NCBI GenBank assembly: GCA_015064065.1
Contig: SVSY01000011.1
Coordinates: forward strand, 1 to 32,356
DNA: 32,356 bases
DNA from: Oscillospiraceae bacterium
Lineage (GTDB): Bacteria > Bacillota > Clostridia > Oscillospirales > CAG-272
Direction: 5' to 3'
Shown here: piece by piece, positions 1-10,700 of the stretch
Position numbering within the stretch: position 1 is the first letter of the stretch
Layout: each line of letters opens with the position of its first letter
The notes under the pieces: model-generated
What the model was told of the DNA's origin: nothing
Databases searched by the model: none
The model's input: the letters and a program-made list of their open reading frames with translations, nothing else
Position numbers and translations under genes: made by a program

Positions 1-1014
1 TATATATGGCTCTCTCGCTCCGTTCCAGTCGAACGAAGTATTAAGCATAGCCTCCGCAAAGTCTCCGTTGGGATAGAAATCGGTCCACTGTCTCTGCCCC
101 TGAAATCCTGCGGCAATAGCGTTGTGACCAACCTTTTCCTCCTCACAGCCTTCGGGAAGCTCGGCGTTTCCGTTCATAAGATCCTTGATGATAACCGCCA
201 TCTTTACTACGAACTCAAACTGCTTTTCCTTTTCCTCATCGCTCTTGCGAACGCTGTCGGGATTCTTGTCAAAGCCGATCACGCACTTTTCTTTCGCCCA
301 AGCGAGAGCCTTCTGATATTCTGCCTCGTTGTATATACCCTCTGTCATTCTGCGGATTATCTCGACCTCGTCGACCGACTCAACGCGAAGTCCAAAATAA
401 GACTCAAGGAAATCCGAGTCGATAATAGAACCGCCGATGCCCATACAGATAGAGCCTATCTGCAAATAAGACTTGCCTCTCATAGAAGCCGCCGCAACAG
501 CCGCGCGTGCAAATCGGAGAAGCTTTTCCTTAATATCCTCACCAATAGAAGAATCGTCGGCATCAACTACGTCGTGACCGTATATTCCGAACGCGGGAAG
601 TCCTTTTTGAGCGTGAGTAGCAAGCACCGATGCAAGATATACTGCTCCCGGACGCTCGGTAGCATTAAGTCCCCAAACAGCCTTGATCGTCGTTGGGTCC
701 ATATCCATAGTCTCAGATCCGTAGCACCAGCATGGTGTGACCGTCAGCGTTATGGCAACACCTTCGCGTCTGAATTTTTCTTCGCAGGCAGCAGCCTCCG
801 CTACGCGTCCGATAGTAGTGTCAGCAATAACTACTTTTACGGGTTCTCCGTTAGAATACTTGATATTTTCTTCAAAAAGATTTGCGGCGGCGCGAGCCAT
901 ACCCATAGTCTGCTCTTCAAGCCCTTCTCTGACCTTGAGCGGTCCGCGACGACCGTCGATAGTAGGTCTTATTCCAATAGCGGGATATCCCCCGATAAGT
1001 CTCGACTTTGCCAT
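1..1014 (-). CDS. fucI: L-fucose isomerase, N-terminal 338 residues (cut by window edge)
   Basis: Converts L-fucose to L-fuculose in the cytoplasm, the first step of fucose use. The minus-strand reading frame is open from the ATG at 1014 to the window edge. It carries long stretches typical of Fuc[11 protein letters not shown] near the start, [68 protein letters not shown] and, at the very edge, DWNGAREP. FucI proteins are about 590 residues, so roughly the last 250 lie outside the window. The start is fixed by AAAGGAG about 10 nt upstream and by a consensus promoter at 1068-1096. The gene is divergent from the secreted protein gene at 1213. The fragment shows no frameshift, and the family call is secure. 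Whether a fucose operon continues to the left cannot be seen. Confidence 0.96.
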   Translation of the reverse strand, partial: MAKSRLIGGYPAIGIRPTIDGRRGPLKVREGLEEQTMGMARAAANLFEENIKYSNGEPVKVVIADTTIGRVAEAAACEEKFRREGVAITLTVTPCWCYGSETMDMDPTTIKAVWGLNATERPGAVYLASVLATHAQKGLPAFGIYGHDVVDADDSSIGEDIKEKLLRFARAAVAAASMRGKSYLQIGSICMGIGGSIIDSDFLESYFGLRVESVDEVEIIRRMTEGIYNEAEYQKALAWAKEKCVIGFDKNPDSVRKSDEEKEKQFEFVVKMAVIIKDLMNGNAELPEGCEEEKVGHNAIAAGFQGQRQWTDFYPNGDFAEAMLNTSFDWNGAREPYI

Positions 1015-1067
1015 AGTTTTATCTCCTTTAATGTTTTATGCGAGCGATAATATTCATCTGCAATCAA

Positions 1068-1096
1068 AGTATAGCATATTTTTATTTTTTTGTCAA
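1068..1096 (-). promoter_or_regulatory. Promoter for fucI
   Basis: On the minus strand TTGACA (1096-1091) and TATACT (1073-1068) are separated by exactly 17 nt. The start codon is about 55 nt downstream of the -10 box. It is back to back with the plus-strand promoter at 1146. No obvious operator palindrome was seen between them. Confidence 0.8.
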
Positions 1097-1145
1097 TTAC
1101 CGAGCATATATTTTTATAATATCACTTATTACAGCAAAGTTACTA

Positions 1146-1174
1146 TTGACAAAGTGCAAAACAAAGGTTATAAT
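1146..1174 (+). promoter_or_regulatory. Promoter for the NlpC/P60-domain secreted protein
   Basis: TTGACA at 1146-1151 and TATAAT at 1169-1174 have a 17-nt spacer, a perfect consensus. The ATG at 1213 follows after about 38 nt, with an AGAGG ribosome site near 1203-1208. Confidence 0.88.
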
Positions 1175-1212
1175 AAGTATTGTAGTGAAATTTTTCAAAA
1201 AAGAGGTATCTT

Positions 1213-4200
1213 ATGCGAACAAAAATAGCCGCCTTAGCCCTATGTTCAGCACTCCTGCTTCCCTTTTCGAGCACTCCGCTCGTATCTGTCGGAGAAAGCA
1301 TGATCGAAAAGAGCGTTCAGCCCAACACGGTCACGGAACAGATCGAAGACTCAGAAGACTCATTTGAAGAAAAGGTTTTTTGGGAGAACAACTATCAAAA
1401 CGATACTCCATCCTATCGCGATGACGATATTTCGGATCCCGACAGTCATTTGTGCACCATTGAGCACAGCTTTGGAGAATGGAGCGAGATCACACCTCCC
1501 ACTTATCTGACCTGCGGAGTCGAACGCAGAGACTGCCTGAATTGTGAGGAATACGAGACTCGCGAAATCGAAAAGCTTGATGCAGAAGGTCTTGCGGCAA
1601 TAAACAATGCCACGGGTACTACGTATGAAACTCTCGCAGAGGCTCTCAACGCCGCCGAGAGCGGATCTACCGTCACTCTCCTTTCCGACGTTTCGGTAGG
1701 CAAAAACGACGTAGTAGATCTTGCAGGAATGTACAAAACCTTTTTCTGCATAAAGGGTAAAACTCTTACCGTAGATCTTAACGGCAAGCAGCTGTTTGGA
1801 GATGCCGCAGGTATGGAGGAAATGTTGGTCGGTTTCTTCTCTACCGAGTCCGACGGACACCTTACTCTGAATGACTCCGTCGGCAACGCCTCGGTAAGAA
1901 TAGAGGCAAACGGCGCGAACGTATACGGACTTCTCATAAATTACGACCCCTCGTCCACACTCACCGTTAACGGCGGAAACTACAGTCTTGACTTTGCAAG
2001 CGATTCACTCGTTTACAGTGGCGGAAACGAATGTATAACCGTAAACGGAGGAAATTTTTATCTTGGCAATATAGCCACGGACAGAAATCAAAGCCCTTGG
2101 ATATTCAACGTAAAGGGACGTAACGAAAGACACGTCTGCGTAAACGGAGGAAGCTTCAACTGGGATATCCAGCATCAGTATTGGCCGTTTGAGGTCGAAG
2201 TTCCCAAGGAGCTTGCACTCCAAAAAACGACAGTGAACGGCGAAGCTATCTACTCGATAGTAAAGGCAGTTGCCTACGTAAACGAGCAGGAATACAGCGG
2301 TAGATGGTATACGAACAATATTGGATACGCAACACTCGAAGGAGCAATAGCTGCGGCAGATACTCCTGCCAAGGCAACGATCAAGGAATGCGTAACGCTC
2401 CTGAGCGACGTCACGATCAGCACTCCCATCGCCATCAATAAGGATCTGACGATAGACCTCGGCGGCAACACCGTTACTGCGAGCGGACTTTCAGATAATA
2501 CGGGAGCGTTCACCGTCCTTTCTGACGTTACCTTTAAGAACGGAAAGATCAACGCATCCGAAGGATACGCATTACTCGTTGGAGACGACGGCTCTTCTGC
2601 AAAGCTTACAATAGAAAACGGTGAATACTTCGGTAGCACAACAGCCGTATTCGTAAAGCGCGGCGAGCTGACGGTTTTGGACGGATATTTCGGTACGAGC
2701 TCCGATATCGACAATCATCAGTATACGCTCGACTGTGACGACGAAAGCTATATGCGCGGAGAAGCAAGTATAGCAGTCCACGCAGGAACCTTCTATAGAT
2801 TTGATCCCTCAAATAATCTTGCAGAGGGCGCGGGAACAGACTTTACCGCCGACGAAAACGTCAACGTAGAGATAGATTGGGGAAATGAGGCTGAAGATCC
2901 TTCTGCCAACCTCACCGTCACCAAGAAACCTTCTCTTCTCCCTTCGGATACCGTAAATATAGGTGAGACGATAACCTATACTATCACGGTCACAAATACC
3001 GGAGATAGATCGAAAACCATCTCCGTAACGGACAAGCTTCCCAACAATACCGAATATCTTTTCGGAGCTGACAGCGTAAACGGAAATGACCTTGCGTGGA
3101 ACGATATTACCTTGTCCGCAGGACAGACTGTTACGCTCAGCTACAGCGTTAAGGTCGCATCAGACGCGTCGCTTTATACTGACGGGATCATCCGATCGGA
3201 AAGTGCAAGCGTAAATGGAATTTCCGCTTTTGCATATCCGATATACGTAAGAAGAACTCTTACGGAAAACGATGCAGAGTATCTCAAGGCAGCTATTCTG
3301 GCACTTAGTGATTCCACCTATACCTCAAGCACTCTTCTCAAGTGGATATATCAAGTAGCCTTCAGTAAGACTCCCGTAATAAAAGCAGATGCAAACGAAG
3401 TCCTCAACACTCTTTATACAGTGTTTGACGATACCACAGATGCGCTTCGCAATAACGTCGCGCCCACGCTTTACGGCGGCATCGGCGTTTCCGCAACAAA
3501 AGACGCATATTTCAACGGAGCGCGCGCAGAAACGATTTCAGAAAATAATTTTATAAACGGTGACGTTCTTCTCATCTCTGACGGCTCACAGGGACGTATG
3601 TACCTATACTTTGATGCTTTCATCGAGCTTACCGATGGAATGAGAGCCGCCAACACCGCTACCGTACTCGCTTCGATACAAGGTGCAGAATACTACGCGG
3701 TATTCCGCCCCTCCATCGCCTTTCCCAACGTCGCGATATCTCAAGGAATGGTAGACCCCTCCACACTTTCGGAATACGAGCGCACGTTGCTTTTGACCGC
3801 GCAGTATTATCTGCTTCGCGGTGAACGCATTCAGTACGACGACACTCGTCTTTCTTATATCAGCAACTCCGAGTTCCGTTGGCAATACGGATATCTCACA
3901 CCCGAAGATTACACCTCTGACGCGTGGGGATACACGAACTGCGCGGCGTTTGCATACGACCTGTATCTGTATGCACTTAACCAGAACATCACGAACTATA
4001 CCACGAGCGGTCTTATCGGAAGGACCTCGCTCAGAGCTTATCTGTATCAACCGTCAAGACAGGAAAGTGCTTCTGCAAGAGCAGAGCAGCAGGAAAAATT
4101 CCTCTCCGCTCTTAAGGTAGGAGATATCATCGTAATACGTCGCGATAAGGACGGAAACGGAAGCGACGACAGCGGTCACGCAATGATATACGTTGGTGAC

Positions 4201-5277
4201 GGAAGAGTCATTCACAGTGCAGGATCAAATTACAACTACTCCACCTCTGTTGAGGTCTATGAGCCTACCTTGCGCTATATGGACATCAGCGAGTATCTCT
4301 ACTCTCCTGAGTCAAGCAACTACCTCTTCGGCTCGACCGTAACAAAGCTTGCTATAATCCGACCGCTGAAATCCTTTAGCGGCAATGTCCCCCAGAACAG
4401 CGCAAACAGAGTTGAAAGACTCGACGGTATACGTGCAGAAAAGCTTTCCTCTCACAGCTCCTCCGTAACTGCAAACGAGGGAGACGTGATAACTTACACT
4501 TTCAAGATATTCAACGCAGATCCCTTCGCTAAGAACGTAAGCATCAGCGACGTTATCCCGAGCGGTACGACCTTCGTCTCTGTCACGGGAGGAAGCCACA
4601 CAGAAGGAAATATCTCCTTTGAGCTTACGGTAGGAGCATATGAGACGGTCAGCGTATCTTACGACGTCAGAGTAAACGAGGGAGCGAAAAAAATAACCTC
4701 GGGCACGGCAAAAATAAACGGAGTAAGCTTCAACTGCCCTGCTGTGACTATTAAAAACACACTTGATGCAAACGAACAGCTTCTCATCAAGCAATCTATC
4801 GAGTATTTCCTCCAGAACGGCACAAGCGGTCTTAGCGGACTTGAGCTTGCCAACGCAATATACGAGCGTGCAGGCCTTGATGCACCGTTTGCAGAGGAAG
4901 ATAGCTTTAAGAACGTAATTTACGGCGTCGCTTCAAAATACAACGGCTCTTCCTCGTACATAAAGCTTGCAAGCAGCGGAAAATACAGAGATCTGCTCGT
5001 AGAAGGACTCTACGGTGGAAGATACTTCTATACAGCGGCACGCGATTATATCAATCGTAATAACGTGAGAACAAGACTCCTCAAGCCCGACGACCTCGTT
5101 GCAGGGGACGTCATCTTGGCAAAGAGCTCGACCGCCGAAAAGGTGTACGTCTACGACGGAGAATTCATCTACGACCTGACCGCCTCGGGAATAGATAAAC
5201 AAGAGCCCGCACCAAGACTTGAAAGACTCATGGCGTTCCAATATTATTTTATGGTTCTCCGCCCCTCTTTCAGATAA
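1213..5277 (+). CDS. Secreted multidomain protein with DUF11 repeats and NlpC/P60-like modules
   Basis: Probably an exported cell-wall-active or surface protein of 1354 residues. Residues 1-27 form a signal peptide (MRTK followed by a hydrophobic core). A small Cys/His cluster follows (C81, H85, C101, C108, C111, with FGEW). Residues about 130-555 are beta-rich with repeated VNGGN/VNGGS turns and LTVDLNGK/LTIDLGGN strands, like a right-handed beta-helix. A DUF11-type domain (about 565-675, ITYTITVTNTG) precedes a first degenerate NlpC-like module ending in FRPS. The central module has the likely catalytic set C910 (TNCAAFAYD), H989 (SGHAMIYVG) and H1001 (VIHSAGS). A second DUF11 domain (about 1075-1180) and a third module without Cys/His, ending in LRPSFR, complete the protein. 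NlpC/P60 enzymes are usually peptidoglycan endopeptidases; the actual substrate is unknown. No sortase motif or membrane anchor is visible. The gene is monocistronic, with its own promoter and terminator. Confidence 0.85.
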   Translation: MRTKIAALALCSALLLPFSSTPLVSVGESMIEKSVQPNTVTEQIEDSEDSFEEKVFWENNYQNDTPSYRDDDISDPDSHLCTIEHSFGEWSEITPPTYLTCGVERRDCLNCEEYETREIEKLDAEGLAAINNATGTTYETLAEALNAAESGSTVTLLSDVSVGKNDVVDLAGMYKTFFCIKGKTLTVDLNGKQLFGDAAGMEEMLVGFFSTESDGHLTLNDSVGNASVRIEANGANVYGLLINYDPSSTLTVNGGNYSLDFASDSLVYSGGNECITVNGGNFYLGNIATDRNQSPWIFNVKGRNERHVCVNGGSFNWDIQHQYWPFEVEVPKELALQKTTVNGEAIYSIVKAVAYVNEQEYSGRWYTNNIGYATLEGAIAAADTPAKATIKECVTLLSDVTISTPIAINKDLTIDLGGNTVTASGLSDNTGAFTVLSDVTFKNGKINASEGYALLVGDDGSSAKLTIENGEYFGSTTAVFVKRGELTVLDGYFGTSSDIDNHQYTLDCDDESYMRGEASIAVHAGTFYRFDPSNNLAEGAGTDFTADENVNVEIDWGNEAEDPSANLTVTKKPSLLPSDTVNIGETITYTITVTNTGDRSKTISVTDKLPNNTEYLFGADSVNGNDLAWNDITLSAGQTVTLSYSVKVASDASLYTDGIIRSESASVNGISAFAYPIYVRRTLTENDAEYLKAAILALSDSTYTSSTLLKWIYQVAFSKTPVIKADANEVLNTLYTVFDDTTDALRNNVAPTLYGGIGVSATKDAYFNGARAETISENNFINGDVLLISDGSQGRMYLYFDAFIELTDGMRAANTATVLASIQGAEYYAVFRPSIAFPNVAISQGMVDPSTLSEYERTLLLTAQYYLLRGERIQYDDTRLSYISNSEFRWQYGYLTPEDYTSDAWGYTNCAAFAYDLYLYALNQNITNYTTSGLIGRTSLRAYLYQPSRQESASARAEQQEKFLSALKVGDIIVIRRDKDGNGSDDSGHAMIYVGDGRVIHSAGSNYNYSTSVEVYEPTLRYMDISEYLYSPESSNYLFGSTVTKLAIIRPLKSFSGNVPQNSANRVERLDGIRAEKLSSHSSSVTANEGDVITYTFKIFNADPFAKNVSISDVIPSGTTFVSVTGGSHTEGNISFELTVGAYETVSVSYDVRVNEGAKKITSGTAKINGVSFNCPAVTIKNTLDANEQLLIKQSIEYFLQNGTSGLSGLELANAIYERAGLDAPFAEEDSFKNVIYGVASKYNGSSSYIKLASSGKYRDLLVEGLYGGRYFYTAARDYINRNNVRTRLLKPDDLVAGDVILAKSSTAEKVYVYDGEFIYDLTASGIDKQEPAPRLERLMAFQYYFMVLRPSFR

Positions 5278-5291
5278 AATTAAACAATAAC

Positions 5292-5330
5292 AAAAAATGC
5301 TTGGGATCATTTTGATCCCAAGCATTTTTT
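5292..5330 (+). terminator. Intrinsic terminator after the NlpC/P60-domain gene
   Basis: An 18-bp perfect inverted repeat (5292-5309 with 5313-5330) has a 3-nt loop. Its core is TTGGGATCA/TGATCCCAA, and the outer part pairs an A run with the final T run. Confidence 0.93.
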
Positions 5331-5339
5331 CATCTGATG

Positions 5340-5368
5340 TTGAAAAAATCCTTCAACTGTGGTATAAT
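5340..5368 (+). promoter_or_regulatory. Promoter for the CLC transporter gene
   Basis: TTGAAA at 5340-5345 and TATAAT at 5363-5368 have a 17-nt spacer. It lies just after the terminator and about 48 nt before the ATG at 5417. Confidence 0.83.
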
Positions 5369-5416
5369 ATTATACGTCGCTTTGAGAGCAGCAAATAACT
5401 ATCACTAAGGTATTCT

Positions 5417-7018
5417 ATGAACGATCACAAATCTCATTATATTAAAAATCTTCTTTTGCCTTGTCTGGTCTTCTCGGTCGCCACAGGTGTCTTTTCCGCC
5501 GTATTTATTACGGCATTCAAATGGATAGCAGAAGAGGTGATCCGCCTCTCTTCGCAAATATACGATACCGTGCGGGCATATCCCGTATGGCTTCCCTGCT
5601 TGCTTATCGGAACTGCCGCAATAGGACTTATATCAAGCCTCATCCTTTCACTCTGCCCGACCTGCAGAGGAGGCGGGATCCCCACGACTATCACGGCAAT
5701 AAAAGGCGTTACCGACATAAAATGGCTCTCAAGCGCCTTCGTTCTGCCCATATCCGCTTTTCTGACCTTCCTTTGCGGTATCCCGCTCGGAACCGAAGGT
5801 CCTTGCGTACAGATGGGAAGCGCCGTAGGAGACGGCACGGTACGGATCTTAGGCGGCAAAAAGAACGTCGGATGGCGTCGATATATTATGACGGGCGGAG
5901 CTTGTGCGGGCTTCTCACTCGCAACGGGCGCGCCTATTAGCGCAATACTCTTCTCTATGGAGGAGCTCCACAAGCGCTTCTCGCCGCTTCTCTTCTCGGT
6001 CGCCTCTATTTCTGTGATCTCGGGACAGATAACGGCACGCCTGCTCTCAAAGCTTGGCATAGGCACTCTCGGCTTGTTCCATGTAAGCCTTTCCCCCTCG
6101 CTCCCATACGCTATGATCTTCATTCCCATTACCGTCGGAATACTCTGCGGAGCTTGCGCACTGCTTTTCTCGCACCTTTATCGTCGTTTTGATAAGCTGA
6201 TGAGCGTAAAGCTGAGCAAAATTTCAATAAAGATCAAATTCCCTCTTATCTTCGCTTGCGTAGCACTCGTTGGATTTTTCTTCTCAAGAACTTTGGGAAG
6301 CGGACACGAACTGATCGACCATATGCTTGGAGAATACCTCTACGACACGCACACTCTCTGGTATGTCTTCGCTATCGTCTTCCTAATAAGAGCAATATTT
6401 ATGATGATCGCTAATACAGCAGGCGTGACGGGTGGAATATTCCTGCCTACGCTTGCATTCGGAGCTATCATCGGAGCGCTCTGCGCCGAAGCCTTTATCG
6501 CAATGGGTGCGGTAGGAAGCGAGTATTACGTACTGATAGTAGTTATAGGTATGACGGCATTCCTTGGAGCGTCCTCGCGCATTCCCTTGACGGCGTGCGT
6601 GTTTGCAATAGAAGCTCTCAGCGGAATAAACAATATCATATCCATCATAGTTGCAATAGTTTCAGCCTTCCTTATCGTAGAACTGTCGGGACTCGACGAC
6701 TTCACGGAAGAGGTCGTAAAAGCAAAAACACACGCAATACACGAAGGAAAAGAACCCTACGTTATCGAAGTTCCCCTCACCGTATATAAAAACTCGTTCG
6801 TCATCGATAAAGAGCTCAGAGATATCCTCTGGCCCGCATCCTGCGTGGTGCTGTCTATCGAGAGAGGCCCCGATCACAGAGATAAACACACTATAGCAGA
6901 GGGTGATATCCTGACCGTTCATTATAAGACCTACGACCCAATAGCAACAGCGGAGGAGTTTGAGGTCCTCGTCGGAGATCAGAACGAGGAGATCGATAGA
7001 ATAATGAGACCCCTTTAA
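5417..7018 (+). CDS. CLC-family chloride channel/H+ antiporter with C-terminal TrkA-C domain
   Basis: A 533-residue polytopic membrane protein. CLC motifs appear in order: GGGIP at 85-89 (the usual GSGIP anion site), GTEGP with the gating glutamate E127, the helix containing EE at 182-183, and GVTGGIFLP in the second half. E183 aligns with the internal proton glutamate of CLC antiporters (E203 in the E. coli protein), and the E127-E183 spacing is nearly the same as there. A proton-coupled antiporter is therefore more likely than a passive channel. The anion-coordinating serine is replaced by G86, so anion preference is uncertain. Residues about 447-533 form a soluble TrkA-C/RCK-C-like regulatory domain, usually a small-ligand sensor. 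AAGG lies about 8 nt before the ATG. It is a single-gene unit between its own promoter and terminator. Confidence 0.93.
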   Translation: MNDHKSHYIKNLLLPCLVFSVATGVFSAVFITAFKWIAEEVIRLSSQIYDTVRAYPVWLPCLLIGTAAIGLISSLILSLCPTCRGGGIPTTITAIKGVTDIKWLSSAFVLPISAFLTFLCGIPLGTEGPCVQMGSAVGDGTVRILGGKKNVGWRRYIMTGGACAGFSLATGAPISAILFSMEELHKRFSPLLFSVASISVISGQITARLLSKLGIGTLGLFHVSLSPSLPYAMIFIPITVGILCGACALLFSHLYRRFDKLMSVKLSKISIKIKFPLIFACVALVGFFFSRTLGSGHELIDHMLGEYLYDTHTLWYVFAIVFLIRAIFMMIANTAGVTGGIFLPTLAFGAIIGALCAEAFIAMGAVGSEYYVLIVVIGMTAFLGASSRIPLTACVFAIEALSGINNIISIIVAIVSAFLIVELSGLDDFTEEVVKAKTHAIHEGKEPYVIEVPLTVYKNSFVIDKELRDILWPASCVVLSIERGPDHRDKHTIAEGDILTVHYKTYDPIATAEEFEVLVGDQNEEIDRIMRPL

Positions 7019-7020
7019 AT

Positions 7021-7056
7021 AAAAAGTACCGATGAAAAAATTCATCGGTACTTTTT
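7021..7056 (+). terminator. Bidirectional terminator between convergent genes
   Basis: A 16-bp perfect inverted repeat (7021-7036 with 7041-7056) has an AAAA loop, with an A run on one side and a T run on the other. It can serve both the CLC gene and the convergent gene ending at 7058. Confidence 0.93.
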
Positions 7057-7057
7057 G

Positions 7058-7600
7058 TTATTTTACCATTCCATAGCCGCCCGCGTATTTGCTGACCTCG
7101 GACGCAACGACGAATACCTTGTTGTCGCAAACTCTGCGTATCTCGCGAAGAGCGCGAGGAGTCTCCTTTCGAGGAAGAACGATGAATATCATATTCATCT
7201 TGTCCGTAGAGCCGTGCCCCTCAAAGACAGTGTATCCTCTGCCGTTGGAACGAAGATATTCGGTGATCTTCTCGGTGCTCTCGTCGCTCGCTATAAGCTC
7301 AAGGTTAGACGTGCCGAGAGCTATCTTGCTCTCAAGAGTTGAACCGAGGAAAAGTCCCGTCGCATAGCCGACACAGTAAAAAGCAAGCAGAAATACGTTG
7401 TCACCGAGTGTGCCGATGATGGTGGAGATCACAAGTCCCCAGATGGTGCACTCAATAAATCCAAGCCCCGCAGCCTTAAGACGCTGACCCTTGACCATCA
7501 TACAGGTCTTGAGAGACTGTATGGTTATCTCAACTATCTTCGCGGCACAAACTATAAAACAGACCACTATAGGCGGAAGTATAGCTAAAAATTCAGACAT
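7058..7600 (-). CDS. UPF0316-type membrane protein (DUF5698 + DUF2179)
   Basis: A 180-residue protein with about three membrane helices in its first 95 residues (FLAILPPIVVCFIVCAA; GLVISTIIGTLGDNVFLLAF; CVGYATGLFLG). A soluble C-terminal DUF2179-like domain follows (about 100-180: GRGYTVFEGHGSTDKMNMIF, then VFVVASEVSKYAGGY). This layout matches UPF0316, a family without a settled function; the DUF2179 fold suggests ligand sensing. A longer frame opens at 7633, but that codon lies in the -10 box of the promoter. The ATG at 7600 has AAAGGAG about 10 nt upstream, so it is taken as the start. The stop is 2 nt from the shared terminator. Confidence 0.9.
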   Translation of the reverse strand: MSEFLAILPPIVVCFIVCAAKIVEITIQSLKTCMMVKGQRLKAAGLGFIECTIWGLVISTIIGTLGDNVFLLAFYCVGYATGLFLGSTLESKIALGTSNLELIASDESTEKITEYLRSNGRGYTVFEGHGSTDKMNMIFIVLPRKETPRALREIRRVCDNKVFVVASEVSKYAGGYGMVK

Positions 7601-7632
7601 ATAAATAATTCTCCTTTGAAATTTCTCGATCA

Positions 7633-7661
7633 ATTATAACATAAACTTAAAAATATGTCAA
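7633..7661 (-). promoter_or_regulatory. Promoter for the UPF0316 gene
   Basis: On the minus strand TTGACA (7661-7656) and TATAAT (7638-7633) are separated by 17 nt, a perfect consensus. It places transcription start near 7626 and supports the translation start at 7600. Confidence 0.9.
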
Positions 7662-7679
7662 GAAAAAACGAAAAGCATA

Positions 7680-7716
7680 AGGCTGCCAACGAGCCCAAAG
7701 GACTCGCTGACAGCCT
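7680..7716 (-). terminator. Terminator closing the large minus-strand cluster
   Basis: A 14-bp stem (7680-7693 with 7703-7716, including two G-U pairs in the transcript) lies 21 nt after the stop codon of the giant gene. T-rich sequence lies on both flanks. It insulates the cluster from the UPF0316 promoter. Confidence 0.85.
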
Positions 7717-7737
7717 GTTTTTTGTTTTTGATCACGA

Positions 7738-10700
7738 TCAGCTTACTTCGTTTATCGATTTGAATCTATCGATAACATCAGTATCATAGATTACGAAGTT
7801 CTTAGCAGTATCAACGTTATTAACGTATACCTTAAGATTGTCGTTACATCCTGTAAAGGTATTCTTACCTATGAAGATGCTATTCGTAGGATTCGTGAGA
7901 TAAATTCCAAGAAGATCGTTACAATCAAGGAATGCATTGTCGCCAATGACAAGACTCTGCATGAACGTAAGGTTTTCAACCTCAGAGCTCAGTCCCGCAA
8001 ACGCATTAGGTGCGATTATAAGCTGGGAGTTTGCGTTCGGTCCGGTGAGTGTCAAAGAAGTAGCATTATGCTCTGCACTGAGATTAGGAGGACAAAGCAC
8101 AAGCGTGTCGCCACTCGCGGAATAGAGAATTCCGTTAACAGTCATAAAGTTACTGTTACCAGCTACAACAACATACGTCGAAGTATGCGTATGAACGTCT
8201 CTGCCATCGAAGTTAATGAATTCAAGCTTTGCAGGAAGAGTAATTGTGATACCCTTATTTCCGCTTGTCTTAAACTCGCTGTTCTCCTTGATAGCTCGCA
8301 TTGCGTCGCTTCCAACAGAAACTACGTCGTAAGTTACGTTGTCTGCAGTAAGCTCATCGGGGAACGTGAAGCTCTGATTACTATTAACCTTATCAACAAA
8401 TTCCATATCGACTATTTCGATCTTAGAATTGGAAGGTCCGCTCGCAGTCTCGATACGGTTGACGAAGAACTTCAAGTTCTCAAACATTCCGGTTCCGTCG
8501 ATGATAAATTCGTAATCCTGAAGCTGATCACCGCCGCGAATACCGAACTGATGTGTAGCATCGCCGAAGATTATACCGTCACCGTCTGCTGCAACAGCAT
8601 TATTATAGAGCACTTCAAGCGCATCCGTAAGAGCTATCTTAACGTTAGCATTGGGAAGCATAATATAACTTCCGAGAGCGATCTGAGAAGGAACTGTTCT
8701 TATAACAACTCTCTCAAGCGAGCTATTATTGCCAATCGCGAATGCGCCCTCGCCCCAAGTGGTAAGCTGGCTACCAATAAATACGACCTTCAAGCTGTTA
8801 CATCCGGTAAAGGGAGAAGTGCCAACGAACGACACAAGTGCGGGAAGATCTATAGCCTTGAGCGCGGAGCATCCCTCAAATGCACCTGCATTGATAGTCG
8901 CAAGCTTGGGAACGTATACGCTTGTAATGTGATTACATCCCTTAAATGCATTTTCGCCGAGGGTAATAAGATCGGGAGTGTGAATAGATGTTATAGCAGT
9001 ACATCCTTCAAATGCACCATTTTCGATCTCAGTGACTGCAGGCATAACAACGTTTGCAAGCTTATTCGCCGAGGAGAATGCGTGCTCACCAACCGTTGTT
9101 GCAAAAGGCATTTCGGCACCGACGATATTGGTTTCTCTGAACGCATTCTCGCCTACTGTATATGCCTTGGGAAGCAGGATAGTCGTGTTGGGATCAAACT
9201 CAACGCCGTAGAAGAAACCGTTGGTAATCTCCTTGATTCCCGAAAGGTCAACTGTTCCTTTAATAACCGTGTTATCACCATCGAAAGCCTTTAATTTTGT
9301 ATATTGATTTTCATATACGGTAAGCCTTCTGTCAGTTCCGTCATCGGGGAAAGAAATTCCACCGTTTATATGGCACTTATTACGTGAAATAATTCCTACA
9401 ACGTCACCTGTTGCAACAGTAAACTTTCCTCCAATAGTAACCCCTGCCATGAGCGCATCTGAATAGCCCTCATCAAGTGTACCCACAATGTTAAGTCGGT
9501 TTATGTACAAATCTCCGCCTATCGTCATTTCGGCGAACGTAATTCTCGTGCCCGCGGTCAAGCCTTCCATAAACTTGACGTTACCGCTAAAGCTTGTTGA
9601 ACTACTACTTGTACCATAGAACACGGGTAGTGACGATGATCCGGTTGTTGTAATATGCTTTTTAAAGATCAAATCACTCTTTATCTTTACTCCGTCACCG
9701 AATGCTCCGTTTATTGTCGTAAGATTTTCAAAAGGAGCCATCTCATTGATGGTTATTTTTGTAAAGGTTCTTCTTCCTAACGACACAACATTTGGCATTT
9801 CAAGGCGTCCGATAGAACCAATTCCGGAGAAAACAGAATAGACTCTTCCTGACGCATTGTTTTCATGCGGTCCCTCACCGGTTGTCATTATTCCAAAAGA
9901 AGTAACTGCTCCGGTATTGATGTACGGAATATGTGATACGTCTCTGAATATACAATAGTGCAAGCCCGAAACGTCCTCAAAATTAACGCCGCCGTTAATT
10001 ACAGCCGAGTTGAAAGCACCGTTATCTGCGTTCTTACCGCCATGTACGTCTGTCAAATTACCCCAGTAAATATGTCCGGTCGCAGGCGTATTTGTTGAAG
10101 TATCAGCCACCACGCCTATCGTAGCATATTTGAATGAAATCGGTCCGAGAGTACCCGATGCGAAATGTAGGTCACCCTTAATCTTAGCATAATAGAACGC
10201 GCCATCGCGCACAGTAGCTATATTCGTTCTTTGCGGATTCTCTTCATCCCTATAGAACCACAGATCGCCGTCTATTTGAGCACGGTCAAAGGCATAATTA
10301 CCTATATCAGCATCAGCGTGGAACTTAACGTCTCCGTGAACGGTGACCCACTTACAGTCACCTTGACCTGTAGTGGTTTCATTTTTGAAAAGTGCATGTT
10401 CATCAAGCGTTGCACCGCCATTGAAGGTAAGATTTCCGTCAACGGTTGCGCCCGCAAATGCGTTCTTGTTGAACTGGGCACCACCGTTAAAGGTAGTAGC
10501 TCCCAGCTTTGCTCCGTCAAATGCCAAAGCATTGACAGTGGTCGTGCCGGTAAACGTTGCAGGACCGATCATAGCACCCATAAATGCCTTTTCACCGATG
10601 GTCGCTCCGCCTTTAAGATTAAGCGAACCGATATTTATTGCAGTGGTTGCATTATTTGCAAAGGTTGCCACACCCTCAACTCTAAGCTCTCCGATCTCGA

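Noticed and set aside
124..1050. Plus-strand frame of 308 residues
   Set aside because: It lies opposite fucI, whose minus-strand frame matches a known enzyme throughout.
7601..7633. Longer start for the UPF0316 protein
   Set aside because: The upstream start codon lies within the -10 box; the ATG at 7600 has a good ribosome site.
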